From positions 17,505 through 81,504 of the forward strand of contig NZ_JBFHFC010000010.1 in NCBI RefSeq assembly GCF_041583835.1: a stretch of DNA of 64,000 bases, in the 5' to 3' direction. The notes under the pieces were generated by a model, which was given only the letters and a program-made list of their open reading frames with translations, was not told where the DNA came from and did not search any database. Positions within the stretch are counted from its first letter, which is position 1; each line of letters begins with the position of its first letter. Shown in pieces: positions 19,777 to 29,131 of this stretch. Made by a program: the position numbers and the translations under genes. Source of the DNA: Thiomicrorhabdus sp041583835. GTDB taxonomy: Bacteria; Pseudomonadota; Gammaproteobacteria; Thiomicrospirales; Thiomicrospiraceae.

Positions 19777-22242
19777 TTAGCCCTTAACCACTAAGTTGAC
19801 TAGACGACCAGGCACAACAATCTCTTTCACGATCTCTTTGCCGTCGATGAACTTCAACACCGCCTCATCAGCCTTGGCTGCCGCCAGAATCGAATCCTTG
19901 TCGGCATCCGCCGCGACCTCGACCTTACCGCGCAGTTTACCGTTGACCTGAACCATCATCTCGATTTCCGATTTCACCAGTGCCGACTCGTCAACCTGCG
20001 GCCAACGTACATCCAACACCAAACCGGTTTTTCCAAGCGATGCCCATAGACTTTGAGCCATGTGCGGCGCCATCGGCGACAACATGCAAACCAGAATTTC
20101 CAACGCTTCCTGCATAACCGCACGGCCCTGTGCCGATTCGTCTTCGAACTTGCTGAGTTCGTTCATCAGTTCCATACATGCCGCAATGGCGGTATTGAAA
20201 TGCTGACGTCGACCCATATCATCGGTGACCTTCTGCAACGTCTCATGCACTTTCAAACGTAACGCTTTCTGTGCCTTGTCCAAACCTTCCGAAGAAGTCG
20301 CCGCGTCTACCGAACCTTGTTCCAAATGCGCATGAACCTGACGCCAGACACGGTTCAAGAAACGGAAAGCCCCTTCCACACCTTTGTCCGACCATTCCAA
20401 GCTCTGCTCCGGCGGCGCCGCGAACATGATGAACAGACGCACCGTATCGGCACCGAATTTCTCGATCAATTCTTGAGGATCGACCGTATTCCCTTTGGAT
20501 TTGGACATCTTGGAGCCGTCCAGCAACACCATCCCTTGCGTCAATAGGTTCTTGAATGGTTCGTCCGACTTGACCAAGCCCTGATCGCGCATCAACTTGT
20601 GGAAGAAACGCGCATACAACAGGTGAAGGATAGCGTGTTCGATCCCGCCGATATACTGGTCGACCGGCGCCCAATAGTCGGCACGCTCGTCCAGCATCGC
20701 CTCGTTGTTGTCTTTCGAGGTATAACGTGCGTGATACCAGGACGACTCGAAGAACGTATCAAAGGTATCGGTTTCACGTTTGGCGCGACCGCCGCACTGC
20801 GGACATTCACAATTCTTGAAGCTATCCATTTTCGCAAGCGGCGAACCGGAACCGTCCGGCACCACGTCTTCAGGCAGACGAACCGGCAACTGCTCTTCCG
20901 GAACCGGCAAGGCACCACAAGCCGGACAGTAGATAACCGGAATCGGGCAGCCCCAGTAACGCTGACGGGAGATACCCCAGTCGCGCAAACGGTAGTTAGT
21001 CTGTTTCTCGCCCAAACCTTTTTCGCCCAGAACTTTCGCCATTTCATGCAAGGCCTGCTTGGACTTCAAACCGTCAAACTGGCCGGAATTGACCAAAACA
21101 CCTTTTTCGGTGAATGCTTTCTCGGAAACATCCGCCATCTCGTCTGAACTCGGTGCGATGACCGCTTTCATCGGCAAATCGTAAGCTTTCGCGAATTCGT
21201 AATCACGTTGGTCGTGTGCCGGAACCGACATCACCGCACCGGTTCCATACCCCATCAATACAAAGTTGGCCGCCCAAACCGGCACTTCTTCGCCGGTAAT
21301 CGGATGCGTCACGCGGATTCCGGTATCAACCCCTTTCTTCTCCATGGTTTCCATATCAGCTTCGGCCGTGGAGATGTGCGAACACTCTTCAATGAAACGC
21401 TCAAGCGGCTCATTATTCAAAGCGGCTTTTTTCGCCATCGGATGATCTGCGGCGATGGCGACGTAAGTCACCCCCATCAATGTATCCGGACGAGTGGTAT
21501 AGACATCCAACGTTTTGTCGTCTTCGCCGACGATCGGGAATGAAATCTGCAAACCGGTCGATTTCCCGATCCAGTTCTTCTGCATGGTCTTGACCTGTTC
21601 CGGCCAACCTTCCAATTTATCCAAATCGTTCAGAAGCTCTTCTGCGTAATCGGTGATGCGCAGGAACCACTGAGCAATCTCTTTACGTTCAACCGGCGCA
21701 CCGGAACGCCAACCTTTACCGTCGATAACCTGCTCGTTCGCCAATACCGTCTGGTCGACCGGATCCCAGTTGACCACCGAAAGTTTACGGTAGACCAAGC
21801 CTTTTTCCATCAACTTGGTGAACAACCACTGCTCCCAACGATAATATTCCGGATGACAGGTCGCCACTTCACGCGTCCAGTCGTAACCCAAACCAAGCGA
21901 CTTCAACTGGTTACGCATGTAATCGATGTTTTCATAAGTCCACTTAGCCGGTGCAACCTTGTGCTGCATCGCCGCGTTTTCCGCAGGCAGACCGAACGCA
22001 TCCCATCCCATCGGCTGCAGAACGTTTTTGCCCTGCATACGCTGAAAACGAGAAATCACGTCACCAATAGTGTAGTTACGCACGTGCCCCATGTGCAGCT
22101 TACCGCTTGGGTAAGGGAACATGGACAGGCAGTAATACTTCTCTTTGCTCTCGTCTTCGGTGACGACAAAGGTTTGGTTTTCATCCCAATACTTCTGAAT
22201 TTCGGCTTCGATCTGTTGCGGTTGATACTGAACTTCTGACAT
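19777..22242 (-). CDS. leuS: Leucyl-tRNA synthetase
   Basis: Class Ia synthetase. The HIGH motif reads HMGH at residues 50-53 (SGKLHMGHVRN). The KMSKS motif is DGSKMSKSKGN near residue 580. The CP1 editing domain lies between. A zinc-binding insertion with paired cysteines (CPACGALP, CECPQCGG) is present. 821 aa, complete. The leuS-lptE-holA order on the minus strand and the divergent ybeL-like gene upstream are as in E. coli. Confidence 0.98.
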   Translation of the reverse strand: MSEVQYQPQQIEAEIQKYWDENQTFVVTEDESKEKYYCLSMFPYPSGKLHMGHVRNYTIGDVISRFQRMQGKNVLQPMGWDAFGLPAENAAMQHKVAPAKWTYENIDYMRNQLKSLGLGYDWTREVATCHPEYYRWEQWLFTKLMEKGLVYRKLSVVNWDPVDQTVLANEQVIDGKGWRSGAPVERKEIAQWFLRITDYAEELLNDLDKLEGWPEQVKTMQKNWIGKSTGLQISFPIVGEDDKTLDVYTTRPDTLMGVTYVAIAADHPMAKKAALNNEPLERFIEECSHISTAEADMETMEKKGVDTGIRVTHPITGEEVPVWAANFVLMGYGTGAVMSVPAHDQRDYEFAKAYDLPMKAVIAPSSDEMADVSEKAFTEKGVLVNSGQFDGLKSKQALHEMAKVLGEKGLGEKQTNYRLRDWGISRQRYWGCPIPVIYCPACGALPVPEEQLPVRLPEDVVPDGSGSPLAKMDSFKNCECPQCGGRAKRETDTFDTFFESSWYHARYTSKDNNEAMLDERADYWAPVDQYIGGIEHAILHLLYARFFHKLMRDQGLVKSDEPFKNLLTQGMVLLDGSKMSKSKGNTVDPQELIEKFGADTVRLFIMFAAPPEQSLEWSDKGVEGAFRFLNRVWRQVHAHLEQGSVDAATSSEGLDKAQKALRLKVHETLQKVTDDMGRRQHFNTAIAACMELMNELSKFEDESAQGRAVMQEALEILVCMLSPMAPHMAQSLWASLGKTGLVLDVRWPQVDESALVKSEIEMMVQVNGKLRGKVEVAADADKDSILAAAKADEAVLKFIDGKEIVKEIVVPGRLVNLVVKG

Positions 22243-22387
22243 GAATTTTTTCTTCTGCTTTCTAAAAACTAAAATCGTTTAAAATCGGTTCCGACGGCTA
22301 AAATGCCAGAGCGGAACTTCGGCTTGATAAATCAAATAAATAAGTTCAATATTATAGTAGATAACAGACACGACAGAGGGAAAAATA

Positions 22388-22789
22388 ATGAGTCAACATA
22401 AAATGTTGCACGCTTACCGGACATTACTGGATTTTGCAATGCGCACTGCGATTTCAGCAGAAAACGCAACGTGGTCGTTGCTTGGCAAAACCATCGAAAA
22501 AGCCGAACAGGTCGATCACGATTTGGAAGAGCTCACCGAAAAAGAATTCAAACAGGTTCAGGAAGACTTGCAGGCTGACCTAATGCAGACTGCGGAGTAC
22601 TTGGCGGATGTGGAAAAAGGCATCGACGAATTTCTGGACATGGACCTGCCGGTTCTGGAACAGATACTGATCGATAAGGCTTTAAGCTTGGCGGACCCGA
22701 CAGAAATCACGGTTTTACGATTCCGTCTGGCGGCGGCCATGGACGAGAACCACCCGATTCTCCAAGAAGCGCACCAACACAAACATTAA
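22388..22789 (+). CDS. YbeL-like (DUF1451) protein lacking the zinc ribbon
   Basis: 133-aa soluble, helical, acidic protein divergent from leuS. In E. coli that position is held by ybeL, whose N-terminal helical region it resembles in pattern (YRTLLDFAMRT, then alternating Asp/Glu-rich helices). YbeL proteins normally end in a four-cysteine zinc ribbon. This protein has no cysteine and ends in a His-rich tail (HQHKH). The function of the family is unknown. Identification rests mainly on synteny and helix pattern, so it is moderate. Confidence 0.6.
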   Translation: MSQHKMLHAYRTLLDFAMRTAISAENATWSLLGKTIEKAEQVDHDLEELTEKEFKQVQEDLQADLMQTAEYLADVEKGIDEFLDMDLPVLEQILIDKALSLADPTEITVLRFRLAAAMDENHPILQEAHQHKH

Positions 22790-22818
22790 ACCGTTAACCT
22801 TGTAACGGCAGTCACTTC

Positions 22819-22843
22819 AAACGCACTCTCTAAGAGTGCGTTT
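22819..22843. terminator. Hairpin between convergent ybeL-like and psiE genes
   Basis: A perfect 11-bp stem AAACGCACTCT / AGAGTGCGTTT has a 3-nt loop. Only short T runs follow on either strand. Its position between convergent genes supports a bidirectional terminator. Confidence 0.65.
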
Positions 22844-22859
22844 ATACCGTAGAAACACT

Positions 22860-23333
22860 CTACGCTTTCGCCGCTTCCCTTTCTTTCCATGAACGCTTCA
22901 AGTTATGGATATAGATAATCAGAATGAAAAAAGCGGTTGAAATCCCACCTAAGATCAACAACGTCCAATTCTCTTCCGGCACGGTATCGAGAAGAATTAA
23001 TTTTCGGATAATCACGACAAATGCAATCTCCAAAAAAGTCAGTGCGTAATCGAAACTGTTATTAATAAACAGAGCCTTAACAATCGCCAACACAATCAGT
23101 GTAAACAAAGCATCCGTCAACAGGACCTTAATCGACGGAAAATCCAAAACACCTTGTGCCAGAATGAATTCAAGTAATTTACTTGAAATACTGAACAGAC
23201 AAGCGGCGAGGTACACCACCATAAAAATAATAAAAACCAACCTTAACAGAGAGACGGCTTTAACCATGCCGAGTTCGACTTCTTTTTGTACCAAAAGGTC
23301 TAACCGGCTCAACCAACTTTTTTTCGATTCCAT
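22860..23333 (-). CDS. PsiE-family membrane protein
   Basis: 157-aa inner-membrane protein with four hydrophobic helices. The segment LEIAFVVIIRKLIL is typical of the phosphate-starvation-inducible PsiE family, whose biochemical role is not known. The N-terminus is basic and cytoplasmic; the C-terminus ends in a charged tail. It is a single gene between the ybeL-like gene and lnt, and no Pho box was recognised upstream. Confidence 0.75.
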   Translation of the reverse strand: MESKKSWLSRLDLLVQKEVELGMVKAVSLLRLVFIIFMVVYLAACLFSISSKLLEFILAQGVLDFPSIKVLLTDALFTLIVLAIVKALFINNSFDYALTFLEIAFVVIIRKLILLDTVPEENWTLLILGGISTAFFILIIYIHNLKRSWKEREAAKA

Positions 23334-23459
23334 GAATTTACCAGAGAAATATCAAAGAGAAGCTAATGAAAATTAGCAATCAAACGACCGTTTGAATTGA
23401 ACAATTGTACCAAAGACCTAAGAAAGCGGGATAGAAAGCTTCAATCAAAACCCTTCAAC

Positions 23460-25013
23460 TTAAGGCGCTCGAACATCCTTAATTTTAGAGAAACGGCCGG
23501 TTAAAAAATAACGCTTACTTAAAATGAAGCCGAAGATGACGAAAAGCATAAACAATATCGGCAAATTACGCCATTCCGCAAAAAAGGTCATCCCCTCGTA
23601 CGGCTGAACTTCTCCGCGCAACACACCTTCTTCATAAGCCGGGATCGATTGCTTAACCACCCCTTTCACGTCCACAATTATCGTATGGCCGGTATTGGTA
23701 CTGCGAGCGATTTCACGCCCCAACTCCAAAGCACGCATGCGCACTTCCTGTACCTGCTGTGCCGGTTCGAACGTATGCGCAAACCAAGCGTCGTTACTGA
23801 CCGTCAACAAGTACTTGGCTTCTGGCAGGTAGCGCGCGAGCTCTTCGCCAAAAGCCATCTCGTAACAGATACTTAATCCGGCTAACTGCCCTCCCAGCAT
23901 CATCGGAGGCTGATCCGGACTGCCGGCGGTAAACGTCGAGAATGGAATATCAAACAGGCCGGTCAGGAACTCGAATAACGAATGAAACGGGAAAAATTCA
24001 CTGAACGGCACCAGGTGACTTTTCATGTAGCGATCTTCTGGGTTATGCAGATTTACCAAGGCATTGTAATAACGATCCGCATCACGATCTCCGGTAATCA
24101 CGCCAGCCAAAATATCGGTATTAAGCAATTTGGCGTCCTTAATAAACGAATACAGCGCACCTTTCTCAACCACATCGTAGTAAGTAGGGATCGCAGTTTC
24201 CGGCCAAACCACCACATCGGCATCCATATTCTCTTTTGTGTAGGAAACGTAAGTTTTTAAGGTCGGATAAAAATTCTGCTTCTGCCACTTTTGTTCCTGC
24301 GGAACGTTACCCTGAACCAACGCGACATCAATAGGTTTACCGACAGGACTCACCCAATCGACCTGTTGAAGAAAACCGCCTCCGATCCAAACCAGAGCCA
24401 ATAACATACTTGGCAACAACCAAGCCCGCTGCTGAACGAACCATAACAAAAGACCGGCGCTGATCGCTACCGCCCAACTCACACCCAACACGCCCAGCAG
24501 CGGAGCATACCCTTCCAACCAGGTGTCCAGGTGGCTTAGGCCCAAAGGTAAAAATGGAAAACCGCCGAATAAAGTACCGCGCAGATACTCGCTTAAAATC
24601 CAGACGGCCGGAAACAAAACAAATAAAGATAAACTAGGCCACTTCGAATCTTTCAAAGAAAAGGCTAACAGTCCAGCCAAACCGGTATAAAGCGCAAGAA
24701 AAAAAACAAAGACAAAGGTCGCTAATCCAGCGGCAACCAGATTAACGCCCGAATAGAAATACATGCTGGAAAACAGCCAGCTCACACCTAGACCGAACTG
24801 CCCCAGACCAAACCACAAACCGAGTTTGAATCCATCCAGACGGTTTTCTGCATTCAACCACAATGCAAATAAACCGGCCAGAGTTACCAGAATGACAGGG
24901 GAAAACGAAAACGGCGCATAGGCGAACACCGAGGCCGCTCCAAGAAAAAGAGCAATCCAATGCGTCTTACGAAGAATGAATACTTGCCCGATCGTTCGCC
25001 AAAACGCTTTCAA
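23460..25013 (-). CDS. lnt: Apolipoprotein N-acyltransferase
   Basis: Adds the third acyl chain to the N-terminal cysteine of lipoproteins after LspA has acted. An N-terminal block of hydrophobic helices is followed by a nitrilase-like periplasmic domain. The Glu-Lys-Cys triad is visible as WPETAIP, KSHLVPFSEF and SICYEMAF. 517 aa, complete. The start is TTG immediately after the ybeX stop; a GAGG in the end of ybeX serves as ribosome-binding site, so translation is coupled. It is the last gene of the miaB-ybeZ-ybeY-ybeX-lnt order. Confidence 0.95.
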   Translation of the reverse strand: MKAFWRTIGQVFILRKTHWIALFLGAASVFAYAPFSFSPVILVTLAGLFALWLNAENRLDGFKLGLWFGLGQFGLGVSWLFSSMYFYSGVNLVAAGLATFVFVFFLALYTGLAGLLAFSLKDSKWPSLSLFVLFPAVWILSEYLRGTLFGGFPFLPLGLSHLDTWLEGYAPLLGVLGVSWAVAISAGLLLWFVQQRAWLLPSMLLALVWIGGGFLQQVDWVSPVGKPIDVALVQGNVPQEQKWQKQNFYPTLKTYVSYTKENMDADVVVWPETAIPTYYDVVEKGALYSFIKDAKLLNTDILAGVITGDRDADRYYNALVNLHNPEDRYMKSHLVPFSEFFPFHSLFEFLTGLFDIPFSTFTAGSPDQPPMMLGGQLAGLSICYEMAFGEELARYLPEAKYLLTVSNDAWFAHTFEPAQQVQEVRMRALELGREIARSTNTGHTIIVDVKGVVKQSIPAYEEGVLRGEVQPYEGMTFFAEWRNLPILFMLFVIFGFILSKRYFLTGRFSKIKDVRAP

Positions 25014-25877
25014 CTATACCGCCTCGATTGCAGGATATTTTTTATCTGAATTCAGCGGCTTCACTTTAAACAGGTCAGCGCGTCGTTCACTGGCTTTTAG
25101 GACCTTAAACTTCAAACCGTACAGCTCGATCTCTTCACCTTCGACTGGCACATGCCCCAACTCCAGAGCCAAAGTTCCACCGATGGTTTCGCTTTTGTCT
25201 GTCGGAACATCTACCTGGAAAAAGTCATTAAACGTATCCAGTGCCGTAATCGCTTTTACCGTATAAGCTCCACCGACATATTTCTGAATACAGCTGTCTT
25301 CATCAACATCGTGTTCATCTTCGATATTACCGACGATCTGTTCCAAAACATCTTCGATGGTTACCAATCCGGCCAACTCGCCGTATTCGTCAACCACCAA
25401 TGCCAAGTGATTGCGACTGGTCTTAAAATCGTGCAGCAACATGTTCAAACGTTTGCTTTCCGGAACGAACGTCGGTTCACGGTAAATCGCCTCCAACTCT
25501 TCCTTGGTCTTTAATTCACCTTTAACCACGGCACGAAAAACGTCTTTGGCCAACAAAACGCCGACGATTCCACCCTGGTTACCTTCAATAACGGGGTATC
25601 GCGAATGCGACGTTTCCAACATCTGTTCTAAAATCACTTCCAAAGGTTCCGAGGCGTCCACCACCTCGATCTGCATCCTAGGAATCATAATATCCCTGAC
25701 ACGCGATTCAGAGACATTCAGCACCCCCTCAATCATCAATTTCGCATCCGAATCGATGACACCTTGAGACTGTGCATCCTTAATGACATCTAAAAGCTCT
25801 TCCCGACTCTCCGGTTCATCTGAAAATACCTTTCCAAGACGCTCTAACCACGAAGAGCCGCTACTACTGTCGCTCAT
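25014..25877 (-). CDS. ybeX: CBS-pair protein YbeX/CorC
   Basis: Cytoplasmic protein with two CBS domains (about residues 60-185) and a C-terminal CorC/HlyC transporter-associated domain. The first CBS begins with RDIMIPRMQIEVVDA. Homologues were named CorC for an effect on magnesium and cobalt efflux; more recent work links YbeX to ribosome metabolism. 287 aa, complete, ATG start. Its stop touches the lnt start, and it follows ybeY by 39 bases. Confidence 0.93.
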   Translation of the reverse strand: MSDSSSGSSWLERLGKVFSDEPESREELLDVIKDAQSQGVIDSDAKLMIEGVLNVSESRVRDIMIPRMQIEVVDASEPLEVILEQMLETSHSRYPVIEGNQGGIVGVLLAKDVFRAVVKGELKTKEELEAIYREPTFVPESKRLNMLLHDFKTSRNHLALVVDEYGELAGLVTIEDVLEQIVGNIEDEHDVDEDSCIQKYVGGAYTVKAITALDTFNDFFQVDVPTDKSETIGGTLALELGHVPVEGEEIELYGLKFKVLKASERRADLFKVKPLNSDKKYPAIEAV

Positions 25878-25916
25878 TAGCTTTTGTTACCTTCTGTTTT
25901 AAAAATTCTGTTTTGA

Positions 25917-26408
25917 TCACTCATCGTCTGCATAGGGATTGGCATAACCTAATCCTTGCATGATCTCGACCTCCAAGGCTTCCATCTCTTCCGCCTCGTC
26001 ATCCTCTATATGGTCATAGCCTTGCAAATGCAAGGTACCGTGCACAATCATATGCGCCCAGTGTTCTTCTAAAGATTTATTCTGTTCCGCAGCTTCTTTC
26101 GCAACGACTTCCGCACAGATCACCAAATCACCCAAATAGGGCAATGCCTCGCCTAAATCCAATAAGCCCGGCGGGTTTTCAAACTCAAATGAAAGCACAT
26201 TGGTAGACTTATCCATGCCTCGATAATCACGATTAAGAGTACGACTCTCTTCCTCATCGACAATGCGTACGGTCAATTCATTTGCTTCATTAGCCAAGTC
26301 ACCAACCAAACTGGCCTGAACCCACTCTTCGCACTGTTCTAATGTGGGAATCTTTTGGGGGTCAATTCCCCACTGCAAATCTACCTCAACCATTTTCGCC
26401 TCCGGCAT
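25917..26408 (-). CDS. ybeY: Endoribonuclease / rRNA maturation factor YbeY
   Basis: Single-strand endoribonuclease for 16S rRNA 3' maturation and ribosome quality control. The zinc site HGTLHLQGYDH carries the three histidines of the H-x3-H-x5-H motif. The acidic C-terminal extension is short. 163 aa, ATG start. It is placed between ybeZ and ybeX as in most proteobacteria. Confidence 0.96.
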   Translation of the reverse strand: MPEAKMVEVDLQWGIDPQKIPTLEQCEEWVQASLVGDLANEANELTVRIVDEEESRTLNRDYRGMDKSTNVLSFEFENPPGLLDLGEALPYLGDLVICAEVVAKEAAEQNKSLEEHWAHMIVHGTLHLQGYDHIEDDEAEEMEALEVEIMQGLGYANPYADDE

Positions 26409-26472
26409 TGCGCTTTAACATTTAAACTGTCTATCCAATCGATTTAAAATTATCCGCAACCGTCAAATCTTC

Positions 26473-27456
26473 TTAAGAAGATCGTGTCGAGTTAGCGGCG
26501 TTTTTACGATCGTATTGATCATAAGCCTTGACGATTTTCTGCACCAACGAGTGACGCACCACGTCTTTAGCCTGATAAAAAGTAAAGCCAATGTCTTCGA
26601 CCCCTTCCAGCACCTCGATCACATGACGCAGACCGGATTTTTGGTGTTTCGGTAAATCACACTGGGTAATATCCCCGGTGATCACCGCCGTGGAAGAGAA
26701 GCCCATTCGGGTCAGGAACATCTTCATCTGTTCCGTGGTCGTATTTTGTGCCTCGTCCAGAATAATGAACGCCTCATTCAAAGTTCGCCCTCGCATAAAC
26801 GCTAACGGCGCCACTTCAATGACATTCTTTTCAATCAAACGTTCAACCGTTTCAAAGCCTAGCATTTCAAACAGGGCATCAAACAGCGGTCGCAAGTACG
26901 GATCAACCTTCTGGCTCAAATCCCCCGGCAAAAAGCCGAGTTTTTCACCCGCCTCAACAGCCGGACGCGTCAAAATAATACGTCGAACCTTTTCGTTCTC
27001 AAGCGCTTCGACGGCACACGCTACCGCTAAATAGGTTTTACCGGTTCCTGCAGGGCCGATACCAAAGTTGATATCGTACTGCTGAATCGACTCAATATAC
27101 TGAGCCTGGTTCGCGTTTCGGGTTTTGATGACTTTACGACGCGTTTTGATCAATTTTTGATCCACTGTCATCGCCTGAACTTCATCCAACCCTAAATCAT
27201 GCAAAGCCAAGTGGACTTTTTGTGGATCCAACGTCTCCGCAGCCGTTTCTTCGTAAAGATCGCGCAATAACTGCTCGGCCTTGACCAAACGGTCACCCAA
27301 TCCGGTAACGGAAATCGTGAATCCGCGGGCATTGATCTCAACACCCAAGCGCAATTCAATCTGTTCCAAGTGTTCATTATGCCAACCAAATAAATTTTGT
27401 AGGCGTTCATTATCCTGAGGATAAAGATTAAATTGAATGGTGTGCAATGTTGTCAA
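26473..27456 (-). CDS. ybeZ: PhoH-like ATPase YbeZ
   Basis: Cytoplasmic P-loop ATPase, a partner of YbeY in RNA metabolism. An N-terminal KH-like region is followed by the PhoH domain. Walker A is GPAGTGKT, and Walker B is FIILDEAQN. The start appears to be TTG at 27456, giving an N-terminus comparable with E. coli YbeZ. A strong AT-rich hairpin lies between miaB and this gene. Confidence 0.93.
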   Translation of the reverse strand: MTTLHTIQFNLYPQDNERLQNLFGWHNEHLEQIELRLGVEINARGFTISVTGLGDRLVKAEQLLRDLYEETAAETLDPQKVHLALHDLGLDEVQAMTVDQKLIKTRRKVIKTRNANQAQYIESIQQYDINFGIGPAGTGKTYLAVACAVEALENEKVRRIILTRPAVEAGEKLGFLPGDLSQKVDPYLRPLFDALFEMLGFETVERLIEKNVIEVAPLAFMRGRTLNEAFIILDEAQNTTTEQMKMFLTRMGFSSTAVITGDITQCDLPKHQKSGLRHVIEVLEGVEDIGFTFYQAKDVVRHSLVQKIVKAYDQYDRKNAANSTRSS

Positions 27457-27481
27457 TAGTGAATCTCGGAACTGAAAAATG

Positions 27482-27519
27482 AAAAAACGTTATTATTTCA
27501 AATAAATAATAACGTTTTT
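27482..27519 (-). terminator. AT-rich hairpin between miaB and ybeZ
   Basis: A perfect 16-bp stem AAAAACGTTATTATTT / AAATAATAACGTTTTT has a 5-nt loop. On the minus strand it ends in six Ts. It lies 49 bases after miaB and 26 bases before the ybeZ start, so it may end most miaB transcripts or act as an attenuator or processing site. The stem is weak in GC. Confidence 0.6.
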
Positions 27520-27567
27520 ATGAACATTAAATGACCCTCGGCGGTCAATTAAACAATTAAGCTAAGT

Positions 27568-28980
27568 TTACAACGCATGAAATTGAGGTGCAACGTGTTT
27601 ATCCGCTTCCGGTGTCGCCACCAATTTTCCACGTAATGAATTAGGCAAAGCTTCAAGAATTTCTACATCCACAAACTGGCCGATTAATTCCGGCGAACCT
27701 TCAAAATTCACTACTCGATTGTTCTCGGTACGACCGGCCACTTCGTTAAAGGCATTACGTGACAAGCGTTCAACCAGTACGCTCTGAACCGTACCGATCA
27801 TTCCGTCGCTAATTTCCGCAGTCTGCTTATTCAGCAATTCTTGCAGTGCGTACAAACGACGTTTTTTCTTTTCCATCGGCTCTTCATCGGGCAAACTGGC
27901 TGCCGGAGTTCCTGGACGCGAACTGTAAATAAAGCTAAACGAACGATCATACTTAAGCTCTTCAACCAAAGCCAACGTCTCTTTGAAATCATCGCAAGTT
28001 TCTCCCGGGAAACCGATAATGAAGTCGCCAGACAAGCTCAAGTTAGGTCGCAAGGCTCTGATTTTACGGATCGTTGACTTATATTCCAACACCATGTGAT
28101 TGCGCTTCATCAAAGCCAAAATACGGTCGGATCCCGACTGAATAGGTAAATGCAGATGCGACACCAACTCCGGAATCTCCGCATAACAATCGATAATGCT
28201 TTGCGACATTTCATTTGGATGGGAGGTTGTGAAACGGATTCGGTCAATACCTTCCACCGCTCTAACCGCATGCATCAACACGGCTAAATCCGCAATCTCG
28301 CCGTCCGGCATGACACCACGATATGCATTAACGTTTTGGCCAAGCAAATTTACTTCACGCACACCCTGCTCCGCCAAAGAGCGAATCTCGTGCATGACAT
28401 CCTCGAACGGACGGCTGACTTCTTCACCACGTGTATAAGGCACTACACAGAAAGTGCAATACTTTGAACACCCTTCCATCACCGATACCATCGCCGAAAC
28501 GCCGCTGACTTCGGGCTCCGGCAAGTTATCGAACTTCTCGATTTCAGGAAACGAAATATCGATGACCGCTTTTTTCTTTTTGATGCTGTCGTCACCACGC
28601 ATATCCAAAGCTTGGTCGATCATGGCCGGCAAACGGTGTAACGTCTGCGGCCCGAAGATCACATCCACGCTCGGCGCACGCTGACGAATCACCTGCCCTT
28701 CCTGGGAAGCGACACAACCACCAACGCCAATGACGCGGTTCGGCTTTTTCTGCTTCCACTTCGCCCAACGCCCCAACTCGGAAAACACTTTTTCCTGAGC
28801 CTTCTCACGAACCGAACAGGTATTCATCAACACCACATCGGCATCTTCCGGTTCATCAACCAACTTTAAGCCATGAGTTTTTTCCAATAAACTCGCCATT
28901 TTGTCAGAATCGTATTCATTCATCTGACAACCGTAGGTAATAACGTAAAGTCCGCCAGTAAAAGGAGAGGTTTGCGACAT
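27568..28980 (-). CDS. miaB: tRNA-2-methylthio-N6-isopentenyladenosine synthase MiaB
   Basis: Radical-SAM methylthiotransferase modifying A37 of tRNAs that read UNN codons. The N-terminal UPF0004 domain has conserved cysteines (TYGCQMNEYDS, NTCSVREKA, GGCVAS). The radical-SAM cluster is CSKYCTFCVVPYTRG. A TRAM domain closes the protein. 470 aa, ATG start. It heads the conserved miaB-ybeZ-ybeY-ybeX-lnt order. Confidence 0.97.
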   Translation of the reverse strand: MSQTSPFTGGLYVITYGCQMNEYDSDKMASLLEKTHGLKLVDEPEDADVVLMNTCSVREKAQEKVFSELGRWAKWKQKKPNRVIGVGGCVASQEGQVIRQRAPSVDVIFGPQTLHRLPAMIDQALDMRGDDSIKKKKAVIDISFPEIEKFDNLPEPEVSGVSAMVSVMEGCSKYCTFCVVPYTRGEEVSRPFEDVMHEIRSLAEQGVREVNLLGQNVNAYRGVMPDGEIADLAVLMHAVRAVEGIDRIRFTTSHPNEMSQSIIDCYAEIPELVSHLHLPIQSGSDRILALMKRNHMVLEYKSTIRKIRALRPNLSLSGDFIIGFPGETCDDFKETLALVEELKYDRSFSFIYSSRPGTPAASLPDEEPMEKKKRRLYALQELLNKQTAEISDGMIGTVQSVLVERLSRNAFNEVAGRTENNRVVNFEGSPELIGQFVDVEILEALPNSLRGKLVATPEADKHVAPQFHAL

Positions 28981-29131
28981 ACTTGATTTCCGTGCTAAAC
29001 AAAGATTTTATTACAAAGCTATGTAACTGAATATTATATAAAAATTAAGGTCGCGTATTCTAACACACTCAATGCAACATGTGAGCAAAAACCAATTAAT
29101 AACCAACTAAGAAAAACTCTTTCCAAAAAAC

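Noticed and set aside
20599..21147. 182-codon open frame on the plus strand inside leuS
   Set aside because: Antisense to leuS; the product is an Arg/Thr-rich low-information sequence expected from a codon-biased gene.
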